From assembly GCA_963966185.1 (NCBI GenBank), contig CAWZYM010000124.1:248001-312000 (forward strand): 64,000 nt of DNA, written 5' to 3'. This document shows positions 13,757 through 28,351 of the stretch, one piece after another (position 1 is the first letter of the stretch; every line of letters begins with the position of its first letter). Source of the DNA: Rhabditoides inermis. Its lineage: Eukaryota > Nematoda > Chromadorea > Rhabditida > Rhabditidae. Under the pieces are notes generated by a model. The model made no database searches, was not told the DNA's origin, and saw only the letters and a program-made list of their open reading frames with translations. A program made the translations under genes and the position numbers.

Positions 13757-16700
13757 GAAAATGTAGTTTGTTGCCTTGGCTTCGTTCATCTTCGTAGCCC
13801 GCACCGTCCCCGATACCCATTACACGATCATTTGTCACTCGTCGAATCAATCTCCGACAGAGCATCAGCTGCCATTCATAATTTCTATCTCGAATACAAC
13901 TTAATCAAAATAGAACTTCCAGAAAGTGTAGTTTGTTGCCTTGGCTTCGTTCATCTTCGTATCCCGCACCGTCCCCGATACCCACTAAACGATCGTTTGT
14001 CACTCATCGAATCAATCTCCGCCAGAGCATCAGCTGCCATTCATGATTTCTATCTTGAATTCAACTTAATCAAAATAGAACTTCGAGAAAATGTAGTTTG
14101 TTGCCTTGGCTTCGTTCATCTTCGTAGCCCGCACCGTCCCCAATACCCATTACACGGTCGTTTGTCACTCATCGAATCAATCTCCGACAGAGCATCAGCT
14201 GCCATTCATGATTTCTATCTCGAATTCAACTTAATCGAAATAGAACTTCAAGAAAATGTAGTTTGTTGCCTTGGCTTCGTTCATCTTCGTAGCCCGCACC
14301 GTCCCCAATACCCATTACACGGTCGTTTGTCACTCATTGAATCAATATCCGACAGAGCATCAGCTGCTATTCATGATTTCTATCTCGAATTCAACTTAAT
14401 CAAAATAGAACTTCGAGAAAATTTAGTTTGTTGCCTTGGCTTCGTTCATCTTCGTAGCCCGCACCGTCCCCAATACCCATTACACGGTCGTTTGTCACTC
14501 ATCGAATCAATCTCCGACAGAGCATCAGCCGCCATTCATGATTTCTATCTCGAATACAACTTAATCAAAATAGAACTTCGAGAAAATTTAGTTTGTTGCC
14601 TTGGCTTCGTTCATCTTCGTAGCCCGCACCGTCCCCAATACCCATTACACGGTCGTTTGTCACTCATTGAATCAATATCCGACAGAGCATCAGCTGCTAT
14701 TCATGATTTCTATCTTAAATTCAACTTAATCAAAATAGAACTTCAAGAAAATGTAGTTTGTTGCCTTGGCTTCGTTCATCTTCGTAGCCCGCACCGTCCC
14801 CGATACCCATTACACGATCATTTGTCACTCGTCGAATCAATCTCCGACAGAGCATCAGCTGCCATTCATAATTTTTATCTTGAATTCTACTTAAACAAGG
14901 TAGAACTTCGAGAAAATGTAGTTTGTTGCCTTGGCTTCGTTCATCTTCGTAGCCCGCACCGTCCCCAATACCCATTACACGGTCGTTTGTCACTCATTGA
15001 ATCAATATCCGACAGAGCATCAGCTGCTATTCATGATTTCTATCTTAAATTCAACTTAATCAAAATAGAACTTCAAGAAAATGTAGTTTGTTGCCTTGGA
15101 TTCGTTTATCACCGTAGCCCGCACCGTCCCCGATACCCATTACACGATCGTTTGTCAGTCGTCGAATCAATCTCCGACAGAGCATCAGCTGCCATTCATG
15201 ATTTCTATCTCGAATTCAACTTAATCGAAATAGAACTTCAAGAAAATGTAGTTTGTTGCCTTGGCTTCGTTCATCTTCGTAGCCCGCACCGTCCCCGATA
15301 CCCATTACACGATCATTTGTCACTCGTCGAATCAATCTCCGACAGAGCATCAGCTGCCATTCATGCTTTCTATCTCGAATTCAACTTAATCGAAATAGAT
15401 TTTCAAGAAAATGTAGTTTGTTGCCTTGGCTTCGTTCATCTTCGTAGCCCGCACCGTCCCCGATACCCACTAAACGATCGTTTGTCACTCGTCGAATCAA
15501 TCTCCGACAGAGCATCAGCTGCCATTCAAAATTTCTATCTTGAATTCTACTTAAACAAGGTAGAACTTCGAGAAAATGTAGTTTGTTGCCTTTGCTTCGT
15601 TCATCTTCGTAGCCCGCACCGTCCCCAATACCCATTACACGGTCGTTTGTCACTCATCGAATCAATCTCCGACAGAGCATCAGCTGCCATTCATGATTTC
15701 TATCTCGAATTCAACTTAATCGTAATAGAACTTCAAGAAAATGTAGTTTGTTGCCTTGGCTTCGTTCATCTTCGTAGCCCGCACCGTCCCCGATACCCAT
15801 TACACGATCATTTGTCATTCGTCGAATCAATCTCCGCCAGAGCATCAGCTGCTATTCATGATTTCTATCTTGAATTCAACTTAATCAAAATAGAACTTCA
15901 AGAAAATGTAGTTTGTTGCCTTGGATTCGTTTATCACCGTAGCCCGCACCGTCCCCAATACCCATTACACGGTCGTTTGTCACTCATCGAATCAATCTCC
16001 GCCAGAGCATCAGCTGCCATTCATGATTTCTATCTCGAATTCAACTTAATCAAAATAGAACTTCGAGAAAATTTAGTTTGTTGCCTTGGCTTCGTTCATC
16101 TTCGTAGCCCGCACCGTCCCCAATACCCATTACACGGTCGTTTGTCACTCATCGAATCAATCTCCGACAGAGCATCAGCCGCCATTCATGATTTCTATCT
16201 CGAATACAACTTAATCAAAATAGAACTTCGAGAAAATTTAGTTTGTTGCCTTGGCTTCGTTCATCTTCGTAGCCCGCACCGTCCCCAATACCCATTACAC
16301 GGTCGTTTGTCACTCATTGAATCAATATCCGACAGAGCATCAGCTGCTATTCATGATTTCTATCTTAAATTCAACTTAATCAGAATAGAACTTCAAGAAA
16401 ATGTAGTTTGTTGCCTTGGATTCGTTTATCACCGTAGCCCGCACCGTCCCCGATACCCATTACACGATCGTTTGTCAGTCGTCGAATCAATCTCCGACAG
16501 AGCATCAGCTGCCATTCATGATTTCTATCTCGAATTCAACTTAATCGAAATAGAACTTTAAGAAAATGTAGTTTGTTGCCTTGGCTTCGTTCATCTTCGT
16601 AGCCCGCACCGTCCCCGATACCCATTACACGATCATTTGTCACTCGTCGAATCAATCTCCGACAGAGCATCAGCTGCCATTCATAATTTTTATCTTGAAT

Positions 16701-19700
16701 TCTACTTAAACAAGGTAGAACTTCGAGAAAATGTAGTTTGTTGCCTTGGCTTCGTTCATCTTCGTAGCCCGCACCGTCCCCAATACCCATTACACGGTCG
16801 TTTGTCACTCATCGAATCAATCTCCGACAGAGCATCAGCTGCCATTCATGATTTCTATTTTAAATTCAACTTAACCAAAACAGAACTTCCAGAAAATGTA
16901 GTTTGTTGCCTTGGCTTCGTTCATCTTCGTAGCCCGCACCGTCCCCAATACCCATTACACGGTCGTTTGTCACTCATCGAATCAATCTCCGACAGAGCAT
17001 CAGCTGCCATTCATGATTTCTATCTCGAATTCAACTTAATCAAAATAGAACTTCAAGAAAATTTAGTTTGTTGCCTTGGCTTCGTTCATCTTCGTAGCCC
17101 GCACCGTCCCCAATACCCATTACACGGTCGTTTGTCACTCATTGAATCAATATCCGACAGAGCATCAGCTGCTATTCATGATTTCTATCTTAAATTCAAC
17201 TTAATCAAAATAGAACTTCAAGAAAATGTAGTTTGTTGCCTTGGATTCGTTTATCACCGTAGCCCGCACCGTCCCCGATACCCATTACACGATCGTTTGT
17301 CAGTCGTCGAATCAATCTCCGACAGAGCATCAGCTGCCATTCATGATTTCTATCTCAAATTCAACTTAATCGAAATAGAACTTCAAGAAAATGTAGTTTG
17401 TTGCCTTGGCTTCGTTCATCTTCGTAGCCCGCACCGTCCCCGATACCCATTACACGATCATTTGTCACTCGTCGAATCAATCTCCGACAGAGCATCAGCT
17501 GCCATTCATGCTTTCTATCTCGAATTCAACTTAATCGAAATAGATTTTCAAGAAAATGTAGTTTGTTGCCTTGGCTTCGTTCATCTTCGTAGCCCGCACC
17601 GTCCCCGATACCCACTAAACGATCGTTTGTAACTCGTCGAATCAATCTCCGACAGAGCATCAGCTGCCATTCAAAATTTCTATCTTGAATTCTACTTAAA
17701 CAAGGTAGAACTTCGAGAAAATGTAGTTTGTTGCCTTTGCTTCGTTCATCTTCGTAGCCCGCACCGTCCCCAATACCCATTACACGGTCGTTTGTCACTC
17801 ATCGAATCAATCTCCGACAGAGCATCAGCTGCCATTCATGATTTCTATCTCGAATTCAACTTAATCGTAATAGAACTTCAAGAAAATGTAGTTTGTTGCC
17901 TTGGCTTCGTTCATCTTCGTAGCCCGCACCGTCCCCGATACCCATTACACGATCATTTGTCACTCGTCGAATCAATCTCCGACAGAGCATCAGCTGCCAT
18001 TCATAATTTCTATCTCGAATACAACTTAATCAAAATAGAACTTCCAGAAAGTGTAGTTTGTTGCCTTGGCTTCGTTCATCTTCGTAGCCCGCACCGTCCC
18101 CGATACCCACTAAACGATCGTTTGTCACTCGTCGAATCAATCTCCGACAGAGCATCAGCTGCCATTCATAATTTCTATCTTGAATTCTACTTAAACAAGG
18201 TAGAACTTCGAGAAAATGTAGTTTGTTGCCTTGGCTTCGTTCATCTTCGTAGCCCGCACCGTCCCCGATACCCAATACACGATCGTTTGTCAGTCGTCGA
18301 ATCAATCTCCGACAGAGCATCAGCTGCCATTCATAATTTTCATCTTGAATTCTACTTAAACAAGGTAGAACTTCGAGAAAATGTAGTTTGTTGCCTTGGC
18401 TTCGTTCATCTTCGTAGCCCGCACCGTCCCCAATACCCATTACACGGTCGTTTGTCACTCATCGAATCAATCTCCGACAGAGCATCAGCCGCCATTCATG
18501 ATTTCTATCTCGAATACAACTTAATCAAAATAGAACTTCGAGAAAATTTAGTTTGTTGCCTTGGCTTCGTTCATCTTCGTAGCCCGCACCGTCCCCAATA
18601 CCCATTACACGGTCGTTTGTCACTCATTGAATCAATATCCGACAGAGCATCAGCTGCTATTCATGATTTCTATCTTAAATTCAACTTAATCAGAATAGAA
18701 CTTCAAGAAAATGTAGTTTGTTGCCTTGGATTCGTTTATCACCGTAGCCCGCACCGTCCCCGATACCCATTACACGATCGTTTGTCAGTCGTCGAATCAA
18801 TCTCCGACAGAGCATCAGCTGCCATTCATGTTTTCTATCTCGAATTCAACTTAATCGAAATAGAACTTCAAGAAAATGTAGTTTGTTGCCTTGGCTTCGT
18901 TCATCTTCGTAGCCCGCACCGTCCCCGATACCCATTACACGATCATTTGTCACTCGTCGAATCAATCTCCGACAGAGCATCAGCTGCCATTCATGCTTTC
19001 TATCTCGAATTCAACTTAATCGAAATAGATTTTCAAGAAAATGTAGTTTGTTGCCTTGGCTTCGTTCATCTTCGTAGCCCGCACCGTCCCCGATACCCAC
19101 TAAACGATCGTTTGTCACTCGTCGAATCAATCTCCGATAGAGCATCAGCTGCCATTCAAAATTTCTATCTTGAATTCTACTTAAACAAGGTAGAACTTCG
19201 AGAAAATGTAGTTTGTTGCCTTTGCTTCGTTCATCTTCGTAGCCCGCACCGTCCCCAATACCCATTACACGGTCGTTTGTCACTCATCGAATCAATCTCC
19301 GACAGAGCATCAGCTGCCATTCATGATTTCTATCTCGAATTCAACTTAATCGTAATAGAACTTCAAGAAAATGTAGTTTGTTGCCTTGGCTTCGTTCATC
19401 TTCGTAGCCCGCACCGTCCCCGATACCCATTACACGATCATTTGTCACTCGTCGAATCAATCTCCGACAGAGCATCAGCTGCCATTCATAATTTCTATCT
19501 CGAATACAACTTAATCAAAATAGAACTTCCAGAAAGTGTAGTTTGTTGCCTTGGCTTCGTTCATCTTCGTAGCCCGCACCGTCCCCGATACCCACTAAAC
19601 GATCGTTTGTCACTCGTCGAATCAATCTCCGACAGAGCATCAGCTGCCATTCATAATTTCTATCTTGAATTCTACTTAAACAAGGTAGAACTTCGAGAAA

Positions 19701-20521
19701 ATGTAGTTTGTTGCCTTGGCTTCGTTCATCTTCGTAGCCCGCACCGTCCCCGATACCCAATACACGATCGTTTGTCAGTCGTCGAATCAATCTCCGACAG
19801 AGCATCAGCTGCCATTCATAATTTTTATCTTGAATTCTACTTAAACAAGGTAGAACTTCGAGAAAATGTAGTTTGTTGCCTTGGCTTCGTTCATCTTCGT
19901 AGCCCGCACCGTCCCCAATACCCATTACACGGTCGTTTGTCACTCATCGAATCAATCTCCGACAGAGCATCAGCTGCCATTCATGATTTCTATTTTAAAT
20001 TCAACTTAACCAAAACAGAACTTCCAGAAAATGTAGTTTGTTGCCTTGGCTTCGTTCATCTTCGTAGCCCGCACCGTCCCCAATACCCATTACACGGTCG
20101 TTCGTCACTCATCGAATCAATCTCCGACAGAGCATCAGCTGCCATTCATGATTTCTATCTCGAATTCAACTTAATCAAAATAGAACTTCAAGAAAATTTA
20201 GTTTGTTGCCTTGGCTTCGTTCATCTTCGTAGCCCGCACCGTCCCCAATACCCATTACACGGTCGTTTGTCACTCATTGAATCAATATCCGACAGAGCAT
20301 CAGCTGCTATTCATGATTTCTATCTTAAATTCAACTTAATCAAAATAGAACTTCAAGAAAATGTAGTTTGTTGCCTTGGATTCGTTTATCACCGTAGCCC
20401 GCACCGTCCCCGATACCCATTACACGATCGTTTGTCAGTCGTCGAATCAATCTCCGACAGAGCATCAGCTGCCATTCATGTTTTCTATCTCGAATTCAAC
20501 TTAATCGAAATAGAACTTTAA
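13757..20521. repeat. Macro-HOR 1, 41 monomers (6765 bp)
   Basis: The order is P-R'-E-R-Y-k-n-k-E-A-N-V-W-R-Y-r-E* then n-T-K1-k-e-A-N*-V-P-n-n-Y-r-U-A-N-V-P-n-n-T-K1-k-U*. It starts with the P variant that has atcccg instead of agcccg at codons 44-45 and ends with the stop-bearing U* (TAA 20519-20521). The first 17 monomers still carry the W-R cassette typical of the left of the window. The rest is the P-n-n type, so this unit records the join of the two HOR families. Confidence 0.85.
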
Positions 20522-23500
20522 GAAAATGTAGTTTGTTGCCTTGGCTTCGTTCATCTTCGTAGCCCGCACCGTCCCCGATACCCATTACACGATCATTTGT
20601 CACTCGTCGAATCAATCTCCGACAGAGCATCAGCTGCCATTCATAATTTCTATCTCGAATACAACTTAATCAAAATAGAACTTCCAGAAAGTGTAGTTTG
20701 TTGCCTTGGCTTCGTTCATCTTCGTATCCCGCACCGTCCCCGATACCCACTAAACGATCGTTTGTCACTCATCGAATCAATCTCCGCCAGAGCATCAGCT
20801 GCCATTCATGATTTCTATCTTGAATTCAACTTAATCAAAATAGAACTTCGAGAAAATGTAGTTTGTTGCCTTGGCTTCGTTCATCTTCGTAGCCCGCACC
20901 GTCCCCAATACCCATTACACGGTCGTTTGTCACTCATCGAATCAATCTCCGACAGAGCATCAGCTGCCATTCATGATTTCTATCTCGAATTCAACTTAAT
21001 CGAAATAGAACTTCAAGAAAATGTAGTTTGTTGCCTTGGCTTCGTTCATCTTCGTAGCCCGCACCGTCCCCAATACCCATTACACGGTCGTTTGTCACTC
21101 ATTGAATCAATATCCGACAGAGCATCAGCTGCTATTCATGATTTCTATCTCGAATTCAACTTAATCAAAATAGAACTTCGAGAAAATTTAGTTTGTTGCC
21201 TTGGCTTCGTTCATCTTCGTAGCCCGCACCGTCCCCAATACCCATTACACGGTCGTTTGTCACTCATCGAATCAATCTCCGACAGAGCATCATCCGCCAT
21301 TCATGATTTCTATCTCGAATACAACTTAATCAAAATAGAACTTCGAGAAAATTTAGTTTGTTGCCTTGGCTTCGTTCATCTTCGTAGCCCGCACCGTCCC
21401 CAATACCCATTACACGGTCGTTTGTCACTCATTGAATCAATATCCGACAGAGCATCAGCTGCTATTCATGATTTCTATCTTAAATTCAACCTAATCAAAA
21501 TAGAACTTCAAGAAAATGTAGTTTGTTGCCTTGGATTCGTTTATCACCGTAGCCCGCACCGTCCCCGATACCCATTACACGATCGTTTGTCAGTCGTCGA
21601 ATCAATCTCCGACAGAGCATCAGCTGCCATTCATGATTTCTATCTCGAATTCAACTTAATCGAAATAGAACTTCAAGAAAATGTAGTTTGTTGCCTTGGC
21701 TTCGTTCATCTTCGTAGCCCGCACCGTCCCCGATACCCATTACACGATCATTTGTCACTCGTCGAATCAATCTCCGACAGAGCATCAGCTGCCATTCATG
21801 CTTTCTATCTCGAATTCAACTTAATCGAAATAGATTTTCAAGAAAATGTAGTTTGTTGCCTTGGCTTCGTTCATCTTCGTAGCCCGCACCGTCCCCGATA
21901 CCCACTAAACGATCGTTTGTCACTCGTCGAATCAATCTCCGATAGAGCATCAGCTGCCATTCAAAATTTCTATCTTGAATTCTACTTAAACAAGGTAGAA
22001 CTTCGAGAAAATGTAGTTTGTTGCCTTTGCTTCGTTCATCTTCGTAGCCCGCACCGTCCCCAATACCCATTACACGGTCGTTTGTCACTCATCGAATCAA
22101 TCTCCGACAGAGCATCAGCTGCCATTCATGATTTCTATCTCGAATTCAACTTAATCGTAATAGAACTTCAAGAAAATGTAGTTTGTTGCCTTGGCTTCGT
22201 TCATCTTCGTAGCCCGCACCGTCCCCGATACCCATTACACGATCATTTGTCACTCGTCGAATCAATCTCCGACAGAGCATCAGCTGCCATTCATAATTTC
22301 TATCTCGAATACAACTTAATCAAAATAGAACTTCCAGAAAGTGTAGTTTGTTGCCTTGGCTTCGTTCATCTTCGTAGCCCGCACCGTCCCCGATACCCAC
22401 TAAACGATCGTTTGTCACTCGTCGAATCAATCTCCGACAGAGCATCAGCTGCCATTCATAATTTCTATCTTGAATTCTACTTAAACAAGGTAGAACTTCG
22501 AGAAAATGTAGTTTGTTGCCTTGGCTTCGTTCATCTTCGTAGCCCGCACCGTCCCCGATACCCAATACACGATCGTTTGTCAGTCGTCGAATCAATCTCC
22601 GACAGAGCATCAGCTGCCATTCATAATTTTTATCTTGAATTCTACTTAAACAAGGTAGAACTTCGAGAAACTGTAGTTTGTTGCCTTGGCTTCGTTCATC
22701 TTCGTAGCCCGCACCGTCCCCAATACCCATTACACGGTCGTTTGTCACTCATCGAATCAATCTCCGACAGAGCATCAGCTGCCATTCATGATTTCTATTT
22801 TAAATTCAACTTAACCAAAACAGAACTTCCAGAAAATGTAGTTTGTTGCCTTGGCTTCGTTCATCTTCGTAGCCCGCACCGTCCCCAATACCCATTACAC
22901 GGTCGTTTGTCACTCATCGAATCAATCTCCGACAGAGCATCAGCTGCCATTCATGATTTCTATCTCGAATTCAACTTAATCAAAATAGAACTTCAAGAAA
23001 ATTTAGTTTGTTGCCTTGGCTTCGTTCATCTTCGTAGCCCGCACCGTCCCCAATACCCATTACACGGTCGTTTGTCACTCATTGAATCAATATCCGACAG
23101 AGCATCAGCTGCTATTCATGATTTCTATCTCAAATTCAACTTAATCGAAATAGAACTTCAAGAAAATGTAGTTTGTTGCCTTGGCTTCGTTCATCTTCGT
23201 AGCCCGCACCGTCCCCGATACCCATTACACGATCATTTGTCACTCGTCGAATCAATCTCCGACAGAGCATCAGCTGCCATTCATGCTTTCTATCTCGAAT
23301 TCAACTTAATCGAAATAGATTTTCAAGAAAATGTAGTTTGTTGCCTTGGCTTCGTTCATCTTCGTAGCCCGCACCGTCCCCGATACCCACTAAACGATCG
23401 TTTGTAACTCGTCGAATCAATCTCCGACAGAGCATCAGCTGCCATTCAAAATTTCTATCTTGAATTCTACTTAAACAAGGTAGAACTTCGAGAAAATGTA

Positions 23501-26500
23501 GTTTGTTGCCTTTGCTTCGTTCATCTTCGTAGCCCGCACCGTCCCCAATACCCATTACACGGTCGTTTGTCACTCATCGAATCAATCTCCGACAGAGCAT
23601 CAGCTGCCATTCATGATTTCTATCTCGAATTCAACTTAATCGTAATAGAACTTCAAGAAAATGTAGTTTGTTGCCTTGGCTTCGTTCATCTTCGTAGCCC
23701 GCACCGTCCCCGATACCCATTACACGATCATTTGTCACTCGTCGAATCAATCTCCGACAGAGCATCAGCTGCCATTCATAATTTCTATCTCGAATACAAC
23801 TTAATCAAAATAGAACTTCCAGAAAGTGTAGTTTGTTGCCTTGGCTTCGTTCATCTTCGTAGCCCGCACCGTCCCCGGTACCCACTAAACGATCGTTTGT
23901 CACTCGTCGAATCAATCTCCGACAGAGCATCAGCTGCCATTCATAATTTCTATCTTGAATTCTACTTAAACAAGGTAGAACTTCGAGAAAATGTAGTTTG
24001 TTGCCTTGGCTTCGTTCATCTTCGTAGCCCGCACCGTCCCCGATACCCAATACACGATCGTTTGTCAGTCGTCGAATCAATCTCCGACAGAGCATCAGCT
24101 GCCATTCATAATTTTTATCTTGAATTCTACTTAAACAAGGTGGAACTTCGAGAAAATGTAGTTTGTTGCCTTGGCTTCGTTCATCTTCGTAGCCCGCACC
24201 GTCCCCAATACCCATTACACGGTCGTTTGTCACTCATCGAATCAATCTCCGACAGAGCATCAGCTGCCATTCATGATTTCTATTTTAAATTCAACTTAAC
24301 CAAAACAGAACTTCCAGAAAATGTAGTTTGTTGCCTTGGCTTCGTTCATCTTCGTAGCCCGCACCGTCCCCAATACCCATTACACGGTCGTTTGTCACTC
24401 ATCGAATCAATCTCCGACAGAGCATCAGCTGCCATTCATGATTTCTATCTCGAATTCAACTTAATCAAAATAGAACTTCAAGAAAATTTAGTTTGTTGCC
24501 TTGGCTTCGTTCATCTTCGTAGCCCGCACCGTCCCCAATACCCATTACACGGTCGTTTGTCACTCATTGAATCAATATCCGACAGAGCATCAGCTGCTAT
24601 TCATGATTTCTATCTTGAATTCAACTTAATCAAAATAGAACTTCAAGAAAATGTAGTTTGTTGCCTTGAATTCGTTTATCACCGTAGCCCGCACCGTCCC
24701 CAATACCCATTACACGGTCGTTTGTCACTCATCGAATCAATCTCCGCCAGAGCATCAGCTGCCATTCATGATTTCTATCTTGAATTCAACTTAATCAAAA
24801 TAGAACTTCGAGAAAATTTGGTTTGTTGCCTTGGCTTCGTTCATCTTCGTAGCCCGCACCGTCCCCAATACCCATTACACGGTCGTTTGTCACTCATCGA
24901 ATCAATCTCCGACAGAGCATCAGCTGCCATTCATGATTTCTATTTTAAATTCAACTTAACCAAAATAGAACTTCCAGAAAATGTAGTTTGTTGCCTTGGC
25001 TTCGTTCATCTTCGTAGCCCGCACCGTCCCCAATACCCATTACACGGTCGTTTGTCACTCATCGAATCAATCTCCGCCAGAGCATCAGCTGCCATTCATG
25101 ATTTCTATCTTGAATTCAACTTAATCAAAATAGAACTTCGAGAAAATTTGGTTTGTTGCCTTGGCTTCGTTCATCTTCGTAGCCCGCACCGTCCCCAATA
25201 CCCATTACACGATCGTTTGTAACTCGTCGAATCAATCTCCGACAGAGCATCAGCTGCCATTCAAAATTTCTATCTTGAATTCTACTTAAACAAGGTAGAA
25301 CTTCGAGAAAATGTAGTTTGTTGCCTTTGCTTCGTTCATCTTCGTAGCCCGCACCGTCCCCAATACCCATTACACGGTCGTTTGTCACTCATCGAATCAA
25401 TCTCCGACAGAGCATCAGCTGCCATTCATGATTTCTATCTCGAATTCAACTTAATCGTAATAGAACTTCAAGAAAATGTAGTTTGTTGCCTTGGCTTCGT
25501 TCATCTTCGTAGCCCGCACCGTCCCCGATACCCATTACACGATCATTTGTCACTCGTCGAATCAATCTCCGACAGAGCATCAGCTGCCATTCATAATTTC
25601 TATCTCGAATACAACTTAATCAAAATAGAACTTCCAGAAAGTGTAGTTTGTTGCCTTGGCTTCGTTCATCTTCGTAGCCCGCACCGTCCCCGATACCCAC
25701 TAAACGATCGTTTGTCACTCGTCGAATCAATCTCCGACAGAGCATCAGCTGCCATTCATAATTTCTATCTTGAATTCTACTTAAACAAGGTAGAACTTCG
25801 AGAAAATGTAGTTTGTTGCCTTGGCTTCGTTCATCTTCGTAGCCCGCACCGTCCCCGATACCCAATACACGATCGTTTGTCAGTCGTCGAATCAATCTCC
25901 GACAGAGCATCAGCTGCCATTCATAATTTTTATCTTGAATTCTACTTAAACAAGGTAGAACTTCGAGAAAATGTAGTTTGTTGCCTTGGCTTCGTTCATC
26001 TTCGTAGCCCGCACCGTCCCCAATACCCATTACACGGTCGTTTGTCACTCATCGAATCAATCTCCGACAGAGCATCAGCCGCCATTCATGATTTCTATCT
26101 CGAATACAACTTAATCAAAATAGAACTTCGAGAAAATTTAGTTTGTTGCCTTGGCTTCGTTCATCTTCGTAGCCCGCACCGTCCCCAATACCCATTACAC
26201 GGTCGTTTGTCACTCATTGAATCAATATCCGACAGAGCATCAGCTGCTATTCATGATTTCTATCTTAAATTCAACTTAATCAGAATAGAACTTCAAGAAA
26301 ATGTAGTTTGTTGCCTTGGATTCGTTTATCACCGTAGCCCGCACCGTCCCCGATACCCATTACACGATCGTTTGTCAGTCGTCGAATCAATCTCCGACAG
26401 AGCATCAGCTGCCATTCATGATTTCTATCTCAAATTCAACTTAATCGAAATAGAACTTCAAGAAAATGTAGTTTGTTGCCTTGGCTTCGTTCATCTTCGT

Positions 26501-27946
26501 AGCCCGCACCGTCCCCGATACCCATTACACGATCATTTGTCACTCGTCGAATCAATCTCCGACAGAGCATCAGCTGCCATTCATGCTTTCTATCTCGAAT
26601 TCAACTTAATCGAAATAGATTTTCAAGAAAATGTAGTTTGTTGCCTTGGCTTCGTTCATCTTCGTAGCCCGCACCGTCCCCGATACCCACTAAACGATCG
26701 TTTGTAACTCGTCGAATCAATCTCCGACAGAGCATCAGCTGCCATTCAAAATTTCTATCTTGAATTCTACTTAAACAAGGTAGAACTTCGAGAAAATGTA
26801 GTTTGTTGCCTTTGCTTCGTTCATCTTCGTAGCCCGCACCGTCCCCAATACCCATTACACGGTCGTTTGTCACTCATCGAATCAATCTCCGACAGAGCAT
26901 CAGCTGCCATTCATGATTTCTATCTCGAATTCAACTTAATCGTAATAGAACTTCAAGAAAATGTAGTTTGTTGCCTTGGCTTCGTTCATCTTCGTAGCCC
27001 GCACCGTCCCCGATACCCATTACACGATCATTTGTCACTCGTCGAATCAATCTCCGACAGAGCATCAGCTGCCATTCATAATTTCTATCTCGAATACAAC
27101 TTAATCAAAATAGAACTTCCAGAAAGTGTAGTTTGTTGCCTTGGCTTCGTTCATCTTCGTAGCCCGCACCGTCCCCGATACCCACTAAACGATCGTTTGT
27201 CACTCGTCGAATCAATCTCCGACAGAGCATCAGCTGCCATTCATAATTTCTATCTTGAATTCTACTTAAACAAGGTAGAACTTCGAGAAAATGTAGTTTG
27301 TTGCCTTGGCTTCGTTCATCTTCGTAGCCCGCACCGTCCCCGATACCCAATACACGATCGTTTGTCAGTCGTCGAATCAATCTCCGACAGAGCATCAGCT
27401 GCCATTCATAATTTTTATCTTGAATTCTACTTAAACAAGGTAGAACTTCGAGAAAATGTAGTTTGTTGCCTTGGCTTCGTTCATCTTCGTAGCCCGCACC
27501 GTCCCCAATACCCATTACACGGTCGTTTGTCACTCATCGAATCAATCTCCGACAGAGCATCAGCCGCCATTCATGATTTCTATCTCGAATACAACTTAAT
27601 CAAAATAGAACTTCGAGAAAATTTAGTTTGTTGCCTTGACTTCGTTCATCTTCGTAGCCCGCACCGTCCCCAATACCCATTACACGGTCGTTTGTCACTC
27701 ATTGAATCAATATCCGACAGAGCATCAGCTGCTATTCATGATTTCTATCTTAAATTCAACTTAATCAGAATAGAACTTCAAGAAAATGTAGTTTGTTGCC
27801 TTGGATTCGTTTATCACCGTAGCCCGCACCGTCCCCGATACCCATTACACGATCGTTTGTCAGTCGTCGAATCAATCTCCGACAGAGCATCAGCTGCCAT
27901 TCATGTTTTCTATCTCGAATTCAACTTAATCGAAATAGAACTTTAA
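20522..27946. repeat. Macro-HOR 2, 45 monomers (7425 bp)
   Basis: The order is P-R'-E-R-Y-k-E-A-N-V-P-n-n-T-K1-e-A-N*-V-P-n-n-T-K1-G-R-t-R-N*-V-P-n-n-Y-r-e-A-N*-V-P-n-n-Y-r-U*. It begins and ends with the same P(atcccg) and U* markers as its neighbours. It introduces the G-R-t-R cassette (G has CTTGAA at codons 37-38). In-frame TAA codons of the N* type lie at 23405, 25220 and 26705. Private changes include tcatcc at codons 12-13 near 21290 and aaactg near 22671. Confidence 0.85.
23567..25381. repeat. 11-monomer cassette V-P-n-n-T-K1-G-R-t-R-N*, copy 1
   Basis: This 1815-bp cassette recurs at 32477-34291, exactly 8910 bp (54 monomers) away. Reading the two together I see only about four differences: ccggtac near 23878 and ggtggaac near 24142 here, and gagttc near 32870 and attgaatcaatct near 33149 there. 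It is a dispersed duplicate carried inside separate macro-HORs. Confidence 0.85.
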
Positions 27947-28351
27947 GAAAATGTAGTTTGTTGCCTTGGCTTCGTTCATCTTCGTAGCCCGCACCGTCCC
28001 CGATACCCATTACACGATCATTTGTCACTCGTCGAATCAATCTCCGACAGAGCATCAGCTGCCATTCATAATTTCTATCTCGAATACAACTTAATCAAAA
28101 TAGAACTTCCAGAAAGTGTAGTTTGTTGCCTTGGCTTCGTTCATCTTCGTATCCCGCACCGTCCCCGATACCCACTAAACGATCGTTTCTCACTCATCGA
28201 ATCAATCTCCGCCAGAGCATCAGCTGCCATTCATGATTTCTATCTTGAATTCAACTTAATCAAAATAGAACTTCGAGAAAATGTAGTTTGTTGCCTTGGC
28301 TTCGTTCATCTTCGTAGCCCGCACCGTCCCCAATACCCATTACACGGTCGT